Shown: piece after piece, positions 53,027 through 61,181 of the stretch | How positions within the stretch are numbered: position 1 is the stretch's first letter | Layout of the letters: every line of letters starts with the position of its first letter | Source: UBA8079 sp965205535 | Lineage (GTDB): Bacteria > Pseudomonadota > Alphaproteobacteria > UBA6615 | NCBI GenBank assembly: GCA_965205535.1 | Contig: CBDBHH010000005.1 | Location: 1,302,001 to 1,366,000 of the forward strand | Reading direction: 5' to 3' | DNA: 64,000 nt | Position numbers and translations under genes: made by a program | Notes under the pieces: generated by a model | What the model was told of the DNA's origin: nothing | The model's database searches: none | What the model saw: only the letters and a program-made list of their open reading frames with translations

Positions 53027-53291
53027 CCTGAAGGCCCCCGCACTCCTGAAGATCGATGTTCAGGGGTTCGAGCTCGAGGTTCTGCGCGGCACCGGCGATC
53101 TGCTGTCGGCCTTCGAGCATGTCTATGTGGAGGCATCGTTCGAGGCCCTCTATGAAGGTCAGGCGCTCGCCGATGATGTGATCGCGCATATGCTGGCAGC
53201 CGGGTTTACCGAGACCGGTCGCCATAATCTGAGCATCGGGCCGGACGGCGCGCCGATCCAGGCCGACTTCCTGTTTCACCGCGAGTCGTAA
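52860..53291 (+). pseudogene. C-terminal remnant of FkbM-family methyltransferase
   Basis: In the frame of 52830-53291 the sequence from about AGTATMHVSASADSSSLLP through FVSAGDLKAPALLKIDVQGF and ELEVLRGTGDLLSAF to QADFLFHRES is the C-terminal half of an FkbM-type (Methyltransf_21) O-methyltransferase. The N-terminal half with the SAM-binding glycine loop is missing. It is joined directly to the broken kinase gene. An ATG at 52830 could still start a 153-residue peptide. FkbM enzymes often modify surface polysaccharide, which suits the hldE gene just downstream. Confidence 0.8.
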
Positions 53292-53338
53292 CCAGCGCCG
53301 GATGACGGCATGGGCCCGCACCTGCTAAGAGGGATGGG

Positions 53339-54799
53339 ATGAACAACACGCCACGATTGATAGACTGGTTGGACCGGCTTGCCGCCGCGCATGTCGTGTG
53401 CGTCGGGGACGTGATGCTCGACCGCTTCGTGTATGGCGAGGTCGAGCGCATTTCGCCCGAGGCGCCGATCCCGGTCCTGCGGATCGCCCGCGAGGCCGTG
53501 ACCGTCGGTGGTGCGGGAAACGTGGCACGAAACCTGTCTGCGATCGGGACCGAAACACGGTTGTTCGGCGTCGTCGGCGATGATCCGGCGGGCCGGGAGG
53601 CGGCCGAGGTCCTGTCCTTCGAGAACGCGGTGACGTTGTCGCTCAGCGCGGATGGTGCGCGCCCGACGACCGTGAAGACGCGTTTCATCGCCGGCGGCCA
53701 GCAATTGCTGCGCACCGACGAGGAAGAGCTGACCGCGCTTTCGGACGGGTTGCTGGAGACGCTTTCCACGGAGGTGGCCGCGTCAGTATCGAGTGGAGAT
53801 TGCGGCGCGTTGATCCTGTCGGACTACGGCAAGGGTGTGCTGACCGATGCGATGATCAAGGCCGCGATCGACGCCGCGCGGGCCGCCGGCGTGCCGGTGG
53901 TGGTCGATCCCAAGGGGATCGATTTCACCCGCTATCGCGGCGCCGGGGTCATCACGCCGAACCGCCGCGAACTGGGTGCGGCGTCCCGCATGCCGGTTGA
54001 TAACGATGCGGAAGTCGCGGCCGCGGCAAGGCACCTGATCGAAACCTGCGGGCTGGATGCGGTAATCGCCACGCGCGGGGCCGACGGCATGACCGTGGTG
54101 ACCGGGTCGGACGAAGTGCATCTGCCCGCACTGGCCCGGGAGGTCTTCGATGTCTCGGGCGCGGGCGACACCGTGGTGGCGACCGTGGCGGCGGGCCTGG
54201 CCGCGGGCATGAGTGTCGTCGATGCCGCGCAGCTCGCCAATGTGGCGGCGGGGATCGTGGTGGCGAAGGTCGGGACCGCCGTTGTGCGGCTCGACGAGCT
54301 GGCCGACGAACTGGGTGGCGCGCCGGGCCTTGCGGCCAAGATCATGGATCGGGCGGCACTCCGCGAACGAATCGCGCAATGGCGCGCGCGCGGCCTCTCG
54401 GTGGGCTTCACCAATGGCTGCTTCGACATCATTCATCCAGGACACATTTCCCTGATCGAACAGGCGAGCGCGGCCTGCGACCGGCTCATTGTGGCACTCA
54501 ACGACGACGCCTCGGTCGGGCGCCTCAAGGGCGAGGGTCGCCCGGTCCAGCCCGTGGGCGCGCGGGCCCGCGTTATCGCATCTCTCGCAGGGGTCGACGG
54601 GGTGGTCCTGTTCGCCGAAGACACGCCCATGGACCTCATCGAGGCCGTTCGTCCCGACGTGCTCGTCAAGGGTGCGGACTATGCGGTGGACGAGGTGGTG
54701 GGCGGCGAACTGGTCGCCTCATATGGCGGGCGGGTTGTCCTGGCCGACCTGATCGACGGGTTTTCCACAACCGACACGATTTCCAGAATCGCGGGCTGA
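53339..54799 (+). CDS. hldE: Bifunctional heptose 7-phosphate kinase / heptose 1-phosphate adenylyltransferase
   Basis: A 486-residue enzyme for the ADP-L-glycero-D-manno-heptose pathway of LPS core synthesis. The ribokinase-like N-terminal domain (about 1-330) has GDVMLDRFVYGEVERISPEA and VTVGGAGNVARNLSAIGTE, with the catalytic DVSGAGDTVVATVAAGLA. The nucleotidyltransferase domain (about 345-486) has VGFTNGCFDIIHPGHISLI. Both domains are full length. It follows the FkbM remnant by 48 bp, so it belonged to a surface-polysaccharide locus, and converges on mmcB. Confidence 0.94.
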   Translation: MNNTPRLIDWLDRLAAAHVVCVGDVMLDRFVYGEVERISPEAPIPVLRIAREAVTVGGAGNVARNLSAIGTETRLFGVVGDDPAGREAAEVLSFENAVTLSLSADGARPTTVKTRFIAGGQQLLRTDEEELTALSDGLLETLSTEVAASVSSGDCGALILSDYGKGVLTDAMIKAAIDAARAAGVPVVVDPKGIDFTRYRGAGVITPNRRELGAASRMPVDNDAEVAAAARHLIETCGLDAVIATRGADGMTVVTGSDEVHLPALAREVFDVSGAGDTVVATVAAGLAAGMSVVDAAQLANVAAGIVVAKVGTAVVRLDELADELGGAPGLAAKIMDRAALRERIAQWRARGLSVGFTNGCFDIIHPGHISLIEQASAACDRLIVALNDDASVGRLKGEGRPVQPVGARARVIASLAGVDGVVLFAEDTPMDLIEAVRPDVLVKGADYAVDEVVGGELVASYGGRVVLADLIDGFSTTDTISRIAG

Positions 54800-54807
54800 G
54801 CGCCGGC

Positions 54808-55269
54808 TTATATCCGCGGGTCGACCAGGCGCTGATGGCGTTGGGCGGCCGCGCGCGCGAACCGCAATGTCAGCGCCTTCCGGCGGCTTGCATGCAAACC
54901 GGTGTCGGGTGCTTCACGAATGGCTTCCGCGCCCCATGAATCCGCGATGATCAGGCCGGTGCTCTCGGGCACGAGTTCGTGCGGGAACCCCGGCGGCACC
55001 GCGAAATAGAGTTGATCGCAGAATTCCTCATATTCGGGCCATTTGGTGTCACCGCGCAGGTCGGCCACGCTCACCTTGACCTCCACGATCACGAAATGCC
55101 CGTTATCCGCGAGCCCGATCACGTCCGTACGGCGATTGTTCGCCAGGGTGAACTCGGTCAGGACGGCATAGCCGAGATTGACCAGGTAGCGCCCCACGCC
55201 GCGTGTGGTTTCGACCGTGAGTTCCGCGGCGGCGATATCGTCTGTCGTGGGATCGGATGGTTCGGTCAT
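54808..55269 (-). CDS. mmcB: MmcB family DNA repair protein
   Basis: A 153-residue PD-(D/E)xK nuclease-like protein (DUF1436). The active-site pattern is RTDVIGLADNGHFVIVEVKV (D, then E-x-K), and the region KWPEYEEFCDQLYFAVPPGF is characteristic. In Caulobacter, MmcB is induced by the SOS response and protects against mitomycin C. Start at 55269 (MTEPSDPTTDDIAAAELTVE). It converges on hldE with 8 bp between stops and is divergent from the Tat-peptide gene. Confidence 0.9.
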   Translation of the reverse strand: MTEPSDPTTDDIAAAELTVETTRGVGRYLVNLGYAVLTEFTLANNRRTDVIGLADNGHFVIVEVKVSVADLRGDTKWPEYEEFCDQLYFAVPPGFPHELVPESTGLIIADSWGAEAIREAPDTGLHASRRKALTLRFARAAAQRHQRLVDPRI

Positions 55270-55412
55270 GGCGATAAGGCCTTGTTAACACTGAAAACCC
55301 AATTCCGCATCTTGTTGCGCAGGCCATCGAACACGATATATGATGCTACATCGGTCGGGGGTGGACCGGATTAATTTGTATCGCCAGTCCGAGGTGGTAC
55401 CGGAGTATGAAT

Positions 55413-55622
55413 ATGTCAGATCAAGCAAGAAGCGAAGACCGTACGTCCAGCGCGATGAGCCGCCGCAAGGCGCTGGCGCGCCTCGGTCTTGCCGCCGGCG
55501 TCGCCTATGCCGCGCCGACCATTGTCCATCTCGACCGCAGTGCGAACGCCAAGACGTTGCCGTCGCCATGCCCGCCGCCGAGCGGCAAGAAGGGTGGCAA
55601 GAAGGGCGGCAAGTGCAAGTAA
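55413..55622 (+). CDS. Tiny twin-arginine-type exported peptide, Pro/Gly/Lys-rich
   Basis: A 69-residue peptide. SRRKALARLGLAAGVAYAAP looks like a twin-arginine signal (S-R-R-K, hydrophobic core), likely cleaved near SANA around residue 48, leaving only about 20 residues, TLPSPCPPPSGKKGGKKGGK plus CK: two cysteines separated by Pro, Gly and Lys. GGAG at 55402-55405 is 7 bases before ATG 55413, supporting this start over ATG 55407. No family is recognised. The methyltransferase gene begins 25 bp after it, on the same strand. Confidence 0.7.
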   Translation: MSDQARSEDRTSSAMSRRKALARLGLAAGVAYAAPTIVHLDRSANAKTLPSPCPPPSGKKGGKKGGKCK

Positions 55623-55647
55623 GCATTTGGCCCGGTCTTAACGCTGA

Positions 55648-56736
55648 ATGACATCCGACGAGTTTTTTCAGGCTCAGACACTGCACCGCGCCGGTGATTT
55701 CGTCGCGGCATCCACGTCTCTTCAGAACATTCTCGAGCACACGCCCAAGCATGTCGCGGCGTGGCGGCTCTATACCGACACCCTGCGTGAACTCGGGCGA
55801 ACGGGCGATGCGGCCGAGGCCGAGAAGAAGGGCAATGCCGTGGAAGCTTCTCACACGGCAGATGTGGGAAAATCCCTCCTGTTTCATGGCGATGTAAAGC
55901 GAAGTCGGGCGTTGTTCGAGCGCGCGATCACTCTCGATCCTGATTGTGTGACGGCGCACTGGCTGCTCGGGGATATCGAGGGCCGTGAGGGCCGGAACAC
56001 GCAGGCGCTGGCCCACTACCGCCGCTGTCTCGAGATCGATCCCGAGCGGACCGGGCCGGCGTTTATGGTCGCCGCGTTGGGCGAAGGTGATGTCCCGCAG
56101 TCTGCACCCGACGAGTATGTCGCGGATTACTTCGACTGGTATGCCGAAGAGTTCGACGAACATCTGACCGAGAACCTGCTCTATACCGGCCCGCAACAGG
56201 TCGCCGGGACCTTGCGCGTGATGCGCCCGGACGGTGTTGGCCGGACGATTGACCTCGGGTGTGGCACTGGTCTCGTGGGACTTGCAACACAGGGTCTGGT
56301 CGGCCCGATCATCGGGGTCGATCTCTCGCCCGAAATGCTGCGTATGGCCGCGGCACGCGAGATATATGAAACCCTGGTCGAGGAAGATCTGCTCTCGGCG
56401 ATGCAGGCACAGCCCGATGAGAGCGCCGATGCGATCCTTGCGGCGGATGTATTTGTCTATACCGGCGAACTCGCGCCGCTGTTTGGCGAATGCTGGCGGG
56501 TGCTTAGCCCGGGTGGCATTTTCATTGCGACTTTCGAGGACGCGCTCGGCACGAGCGAGACCTGGAAGCTCGAACATTCCGGGCGTTACACCCACGCGCT
56601 TGGCTATCTTGAAAAGATCGCTGCCGAGGCCGGATTTTCAACCGTCGAATCCAGCTCGACCGTCTTGCGTATGGAGTATGAAAAGCCGGTCCAAAGCCTG
56701 CTCGTCAGCTTCGAACGTGCGCCCGACGCCGGATAG
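55648..56736 (+). CDS. TPR-domain class I SAM methyltransferase
   Basis: A 362-residue protein. About 130 N-terminal residues form TPR-like helices (FQAQTLHRAGDFVAASTSLQ, DAAEAEKKGNAVEA, VKRSRALFERAITLDPDCVT, NTQALAHYRRCLEIDPERTG). The methyltransferase half contains TIDLGCGTGLVGLATQGLVG as SAM motif I, GVDLSPEMLRMAAA and VFVYTGELAPLFGECWRVLS. The type is that of COG4976-like TPR methyltransferases, whose substrates are usually unknown. The neighbouring exported peptide could be a substrate, but that is only inferred from adjacency. A terminator of the convergent gene follows directly. Confidence 0.88.
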   Translation: MTSDEFFQAQTLHRAGDFVAASTSLQNILEHTPKHVAAWRLYTDTLRELGRTGDAAEAEKKGNAVEASHTADVGKSLLFHGDVKRSRALFERAITLDPDCVTAHWLLGDIEGREGRNTQALAHYRRCLEIDPERTGPAFMVAALGEGDVPQSAPDEYVADYFDWYAEEFDEHLTENLLYTGPQQVAGTLRVMRPDGVGRTIDLGCGTGLVGLATQGLVGPIIGVDLSPEMLRMAAAREIYETLVEEDLLSAMQAQPDESADAILAADVFVYTGELAPLFGECWRVLSPGGIFIATFEDALGTSETWKLEHSGRYTHALGYLEKIAAEAGFSTVESSSTVLRMEYEKPVQSLLVSFERAPDAG

Positions 56737-56740
56737 CAAA

Positions 56741-56762
56741 ACGCCCGACCGGGGCCGGGCGT
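56741..56762 (-). terminator. Rho-independent terminator of the DJ-1-like gene
   Basis: A 7-bp stem ACGCCCG/CGGGCGT with an 8-base loop, followed on the minus strand by TTTT. It lies 35 bp past the stop of the minus-strand gene at 56797 and right after the methyltransferase stop. Confidence 0.65.
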
Positions 56763-56796
56763 CTGCCAACAATTTGCTTGTCGTGCCGGTGGCCAG

Positions 56797-57354
56797 TTAG
56801 GCCGCCTTGGGCACTGCGTTTTCGGCGACCATGCCGAGGAAGGTTTCGGTCAGGGCCGCACCCGCGGCCGCCGACGTGGCGGTGATCAGGTTGCCTTCCG
56901 TCACGACCTCCTCGTCGGGCACCCAATGGGCACCGGCGCGGCTCAGCTCTTCGCCGAGCTCGGGATCGCCCGCGAGGCGGCGGCCGGCGGCTACATCGGC
57001 GGTCACCAGCAGTCTGACGGCCTCACCGATAGCGAGTACCGGCTGCTCGGCGTCGAGGAACGCCGAGATCAGGCGTTTGGTGTGGGGGTTTTCCGACAGG
57101 GTGAGCGCGCTGTTGCGCCCGTCGGGAAGGATCAGGCCGCAATAGTCTGCCGCCAGTGAATCGCCGATGGCCTCGTCGGCCATGAAGTGATGGCCCCAGG
57201 CATCGGCATGCCAGCCCTGGACCAGCCCGCCATCGGGGGAGATCACCTTCATCGGACGTCCCTTGGCGATCAGCATTTTCTGCGTGTCGGAAAAGGTGAG
57301 CTCGGCGAAGCCGGCGGCGGCGAGAATTGCGATCGGTAGTTTTTCGTCTGCCAT
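56797..57354 (-). CDS. DJ-1/PfpI-family protein lacking the usual active-site cysteine
   Basis: A 185-residue protein of the DJ-1/PfpI (glutamine-amidotransferase-like) fold. AAAGFAELTFSDTQKMLIAK, GRPMKVISPDGGLVQGWHAD, YCGLILPDGRNSALTLSENP and GRRLAGDPELGEELSRAGAH with NLITATSAAAGAALTETFLG are all family segments. The nucleophile elbow, normally AICHG, reads LAIGEAVRLL: Gly replaces Cys and Glu replaces His, so the usual glyoxalase/peptidase chemistry is not possible. This resembles the catalase-associated pseudo-PfpI domains. Terminated by its own hairpin. Confidence 0.85.
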   Translation of the reverse strand: MADEKLPIAILAAAGFAELTFSDTQKMLIAKGRPMKVISPDGGLVQGWHADAWGHHFMADEAIGDSLAADYCGLILPDGRNSALTLSENPHTKRLISAFLDAEQPVLAIGEAVRLLVTADVAAGRRLAGDPELGEELSRAGAHWVPDEEVVTEGNLITATSAAAGAALTETFLGMVAENAVPKAA

Positions 57355-57628
57355 TTACACACTCCATATATGTGAGGCGTGCGCTGAGTCGGGAGGACCG
57401 CCAGCGACGCGATGTATGACTGATCATCAGTTTGCGGCGAGGAAGGGCGCGCGCAATCCTGTGGGATATGCTCGTTCCGTATCGGTCTGGCGTTTTTCAC
57501 GCAGGCCGGGGCGGTTTTTCGAAGATGACCGGAATGTAGGAATCAGACCTTCGAGAGTCAATCGGTCGAGGGTCCGATGTGCGTTTTCGCCGCACAAATT
57601 ATCCACCGGCGACCTGGCTCGTCATCCG

Positions 57629-58192
57629 TTAGTTCGATGTGGCCTGGCTGTCGCGGCGCGGTGCGGAGATCGTCGAGGTGTTCGGGTTGTTGTCTTCGCG
57701 CGTGACCGAGCCCGTAAGTTCGCCGCCGGACTCGACTTCAATGCGACCATATTTGATGGTGCCGCTAACGTGCCCGCCGCTGCGGATCTGCAAAAGGCCG
57801 GTGACCGTCAGGTCGCCCTCGAAGCGGCCGTTGATTCCCGCCTCCGCGACAGTCGCGCTGCCGGTATAGATGCCCCCCTCCGAAACTTCGAGGATCTCAC
57901 CCACCAGGGTGGCGTCGATCGTCCCTTCGACAACGAGCGTATCGCAATCCGAAATCTCGCCCTTCAGGTTGATGCCGGGACCAACCGTCATGCGGGCGCC
58001 GACGCTGCGTGGGGCGGGCCGGGGTTCCGTCGCACGGGCCGGTGCGCCCCCGGGTGTGGGGACCGGCGGAATCTCGTCCAGGCTTCGCGCAGGCTTGTCG
58101 TTGGTATTAACGGCGTCGTTCATGGTCGGGTTCTCGGGCGGCCCTGGCCGCAGGGTCGAGGGACTGTTTTCGGATTGTGATTTCTTGAACAC
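57629..58192 (-). CDS. Bactofilin (polymer-forming cytoskeletal protein)
   Basis: A 187-residue protein of the bactofilin/DUF583 family, which self-assembles into beta-helix filaments. The core runs about residues 60-165 with repeated short turns such as TLVVEGTIDATLVGEILEVS, GIYTGSATVAEAGINGRFEG and HVSGTIKYGRIEVESGGELT. Disordered Pro/Ala-rich ends flank it, with a positively charged head (MFKKSQSE). Bactofilins organise cell shape or anchor peptidoglycan enzymes. No LytM peptidase partner is beside it. Nothing else coding is seen in the 58193-58450 gap. Confidence 0.88.
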   Translation of the reverse strand: MFKKSQSENSPSTLRPGPPENPTMNDAVNTNDKPARSLDEIPPVPTPGGAPARATEPRPAPRSVGARMTVGPGINLKGEISDCDTLVVEGTIDATLVGEILEVSEGGIYTGSATVAEAGINGRFEGDLTVTGLLQIRSGGHVSGTIKYGRIEVESGGELTGSVTREDNNPNTSTISAPRRDSQATSN

Positions 58193-58325
58193 TTTAGCTC
58201 ATCTTGTACGGGTGGCGGCACGACAATTCTCGAAATGCGAGGATTGACAACCGATCAGCGAGGTTTATGGGCCGCAATATCCACAATCTCATGGTCGAGA
58301 TAGGGCAACATCAAGACGACGCAAA

Positions 58326-58350
58326 ACGAGCCGCTCATGGAGCGGCTCGT
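58326..58350 (-). terminator. Rho-independent terminator after the interrupted secreted-protein gene
   Basis: An 11-bp perfect stem ACGAGCCGCTC/GAGCGGCTCGT with a 3-base loop, followed on the minus strand by TTTTGC. It lies 100 bp past the stop of the gene interrupted by the insertion element. Confidence 0.7.
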
Positions 58351-58450
58351 GTGCATTATTCCCGGGCCATCGGGATAATCTTGGATTTGTCAGCCTGTCA
58401 CCGACCGCCGCAACTGGCGGTGTTCTGGTGAAGCCCTGTTCAGCGCTTTC

Positions 58451-58832
58451 TTACTGAGGTGCGTTGAACTCGATCGTGCGGATGTGCCAGGGGCCGGAGG
58501 CCTCGACCTGGAACTTCATCTGGCCCGGACGCGAGAAGGGCAGCTTGCCGACCATCGGCGGTGAATCATCACCGTCACGCGACTGGGGGGCGCTGGCGAC
58601 CAGTTTACTGTCGTTGGTCGGGTCCAGCACCGTCAGCTGAAATGCTCCGCCGGTTGCGCGCCAGGAAATTTCGATCCGGCCATTGGTCTCGAAGACCTGG
58701 GTGACTTTGCTGTCGGCCGAACGCTCTTCGAAGATGAGCTTTGTGGCCTGTGCAACCGCTCCTGATGCCGAGAATCCGGCAATCGCGACGGCGAATGCGA
58801 GTGTAAGGACGATGGCGTGAATGTTTTTGGAA
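58451..58832 (-). pseudogene. Secreted protein gene, body, 5' end cut off by IS insertion
   Basis: Read on the minus strand to TAA at 58453-58451: the frame encodes IHAIVLTLAFAVAIAGFSAS (signal peptide core), a cleavage near VAQA and a beta-rich mature part ending VEASGPWHIRTIEFNAPQ. It contains no ATG, GTG or TTG before the mature core, and a TAA within the insertion element lies just upstream in frame. Its start codon is on the other side of the element at 61224. Joining 61224-61214, one target copy and 58824-58451 gives 393 bases, an uninterrupted 130-codon gene. No function is recognised. Confidence 0.88.
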
Positions 58833-58856
58833 CGGAATATCCTAGTTTAAGGTCTT
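58833..58856 (+). repeat. Left terminal inverted repeat of the IS1595 element
   Basis: Begins CGGAATATCCTAGTTTAAGG and continues TCTT. It matches the right end in reverse complement at all positions but one (A against T at base 7). Confidence 0.93.
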
Positions 58857-58928
58857 GACATTCTGCCCCGTCGGGGTTACGTTTGATCCTGTCACCAGAT
58901 CGAACCAATCCAAACGGGACAGAATGCC

Positions 58929-59816
58929 ATGGACATTATACAAATATTCGAACGATTTCCCACACAACAAGACTGCATCGCCCATCTCGAAGCCGCACGG
59001 TGGGGCGACAAGCCGGTTTGCCCGTACTGCGGCTCACTCAACACGGCGCAAAACCAACACCGCCACCGCTGTTACGATTGCAAAACTTCGTTCAGTGTAA
59101 CCGTAGGCACAATTTTTCATCACACACATATGCCGCTCCAAAAGTGGTTCTTGGCGATTATGCTCATTTTGAACGCTAAGAAGGGAGTGTCCGCGCTTCA
59201 GCTTTCGCGTGATCTCAATGTGAACAAGAACACGCCCCGGCGGATATCCATGCAGATCAGGAAGGCGATGACGCAAGCCGAGCAGCGCGGACTCCTGACC
59301 GGCATTGTCGAAATGGATGAAACCTACATTGGTGGCAAGCCTCGCAAGGGCACGAAAGGCGACGGGCCCGATGGGCAACATCGGCGTGGACGGGGAACGA
59401 AAAAAGCGCCCGTGATTGGCGCAGTCGAGCGTGGCGGCAAGGTGTCAGCGAAAGCCGTCCAAAAGGACAAGATGAAGGGCCGTCACATGCGGGCATTTGT
59501 GCGGGAACGTGTCGATACCGATAACGCCAGCCTGATGACAGACGAGCATAAAGCCTATCTGGGCATGTCTAAGGTGCTGCCTCACGCCGTCATCAAACAC
59601 CAAGACTGGTATGTGGACGGCGACATTCACACCAACACCATTGAAGGCTTTTGGGCACTGTTGAAGCGCGGCATGTTCGGCCAGTTCCACAGCGTCAGCC
59701 GTCGCCACCTGCAACGCTATGTCGATGAGTTCTGCTACCGCTACAATTTGCGTGAAACAGATCCGTTTGCGGCCTTCGACCTCACCATCAACCTCGGGCT
59801 GGGAGTGCGGACATGA
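58929..59816 (+). CDS. IS1595-family (ISXO2-like) transposase
   Basis: A 295-residue DDE transposase. A zinc ribbon opens it: VCPYCGSLNTAQNQHRHRCY followed by DCKTSFSV (CxxC twice). The catalytic domain has VEMDETYIGGKPRKG (first Asp), LMTDEHKAYLGM (second Asp) and DIHTNTIEGFWALLKRGMFG (Glu). The end YRYNLRETDPFAAFDLTI is typical. GGGACAG lies before ATG 58929. Its stop overlaps the start of the next gene (ATGA). Frame is intact. Confidence 0.96.
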   Translation: MDIIQIFERFPTQQDCIAHLEAARWGDKPVCPYCGSLNTAQNQHRHRCYDCKTSFSVTVGTIFHHTHMPLQKWFLAIMLILNAKKGVSALQLSRDLNVNKNTPRRISMQIRKAMTQAEQRGLLTGIVEMDETYIGGKPRKGTKGDGPDGQHRRGRGTKKAPVIGAVERGGKVSAKAVQKDKMKGRHMRAFVRERVDTDNASLMTDEHKAYLGMSKVLPHAVIKHQDWYVDGDIHTNTIEGFWALLKRGMFGQFHSVSRRHLQRYVDEFCYRYNLRETDPFAAFDLTINLGLGVRT

Positions 59817-60739
59817 AAGAACAACCCCTCAAGGTTATTGCTGGTGCCCCGGATCACCCTTTGGTCATCAGCGGTATTCAGATTCAGTGCTACGTGCTCG
59901 AAGACGAAACCAGGGTTCTTAGCCAAGCCGCCGATCGACGCGCCGATCGACACGACGACGTTTCTGAGTGCAATAGGTAGAACGGGGCGACCTAAGTCGG
60001 GCATGACGACACCTTCAACATGCCCGTTTTTTTGAGAGCAAAGAGCTTAAACTCATTTATAAACAAAGACTTGATCAGTGCTTCAAGCCCAATCAAATTT
60101 CAGGCGGCTAGCGGCGGGAGTGTTGCAACCGGTTATAAGGCGACACTCCTTCCTCTAATTTGTTCTGTTTACCTTGAAGCACGGGCAGCCAATGTCCTTC
60201 TCTCTTCCCAGCAACACATTGCCGAGCGCGCCGAAATTCTCATTCGGGGCCTCGCGACAGTCGGTATCATTGCTCTGGTCGATGAGGCCACGGGCTATCA
60301 GCGGCTGCGAGAAGAACGTGCCCTTGCCACCATACTTGAGAAATTCATCGCGAAAGAGCTTCAGCAGTGGACTAAAACTTTTCCTTATGAGTTCTATCTT
60401 GAGATTTGCCGTCTCAAGGGATGGCCTAGTGACTTTGCCATTAAACGTCCCTCCGTGGTAGGCCACTACACCAACGATATTGTCTATGACCGTATTGCAC
60501 CGGGACTACTAGCCGAGTTGAGAACCAAGAATCCCACACTGTCAACTGGACAGCGAAGGAGCAAACACCACCAATGGTTCACGCCTGATGCTGGCCATCC
60601 GAAGTTGAAAGAACATCTGATCGGAGTTATGGCACTGATGCGAGCCGCGCCTGCGTTGAACTGGGAAAGATTCAAGCGAAATCTTCAGCGTGCATTTCCG
60701 AAACAAAATGAGACCATCCCGCTTCCTTTGGATGATTAG
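59813..60739 (+). pseudogene. P63C-domain protein, frameshifted passenger gene of the IS element
   Basis: ATG 59813 overlaps the transposase stop. The first frame encodes IQIQCYVLEDETRVLSQ, then stops at TAG 59980. The family's next segment FLSAIGRTGRPKSG is read in another frame (about 59931-60005), and the original frame resumes with DDTFNMPVFLRAKSLNSFIN to the end at 60739. The main body has RATVGII-like LIRGLATVGIIALVDEATGY, KFIAKELQQWTKTFPYEFY and VVGHYTNDIVYDRIAPGLL, the P63C domain. Two compensating indels therefore disturb about 75 bases. A duplicated CGCCGATCGAC unit near 59926-59950 may mark the first. P63C function is unknown. Confidence 0.85.
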
Positions 60740-61134
60740 CTTTTAGGCTCATTTTCCGGCTCAATAACTTGCGGTTCTGGCAGTTCGCAACGGCCCTCTA
60801 TAGCGACCTGCCTTAGCGTCTTTTGCTCACCCTTCAGCCTTGCCACTTGATCTGAAACATTCCCGCCTGATAAAGACGAGACTGGAAGCCCAAGAAAAAT
60901 TACGCCAATGGTATCGTTGCTTCTGGCATTCCGTTGCTGTTCGGATGCTTGCGCGAGCGCTTCCTCTATCCTCCGGCTTTCTGCGCCAAGTTGGTCACAG
61001 TTGTACTTTGTGAAAGCTAGCGGGCTGACATATGCAGGAGCAATGCTCTCAGGAGCTTTGGCGCAAGCGCTTACAGTCATGAACACCAAAAGAAAAGCGA
61101 CGCCATCATTAAGACGCCTTTTAGTTGTAGGCAT
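60736..61134 (-). CDS. Lipoprotein passenger gene of the IS element
   Basis: A 132-residue protein with a lipoprotein signal (AFLLVFMTVSAC, lipobox VSAC). The mature part, KAPESIAPAYVSPLAFTKYN with CDQLGAESRRIEEALAQASE and KGEQKTLRQVAIEGRCELPE, belongs to a family of short lipoproteins with an AYVSP..Y...C..L pattern seen in many proteobacteria. Function is unknown. GGAGAG lies before ATG 61134; ATG 61146 is an alternative. It lies wholly inside the insertion element and converges on the P63C gene with a 4-bp overlap. Confidence 0.8.
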   Translation of the reverse strand: MPTTKRRLNDGVAFLLVFMTVSACAKAPESIAPAYVSPLAFTKYNCDQLGAESRRIEEALAQASEQQRNARSNDTIGVIFLGLPVSSLSGGNVSDQVARLKGEQKTLRQVAIEGRCELPEPQVIEPENEPKS

Positions 61135-61181
61135 GGTTCTCTCCATTGTGCCGCGTCCGGCCTGGGTGCCGGGCCATTGCG

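Noticed and set aside
58204..58431. 75-codon plus frame beside the bactofilin gene
   Set aside because: It spans a strong terminator hairpin and has no family features.
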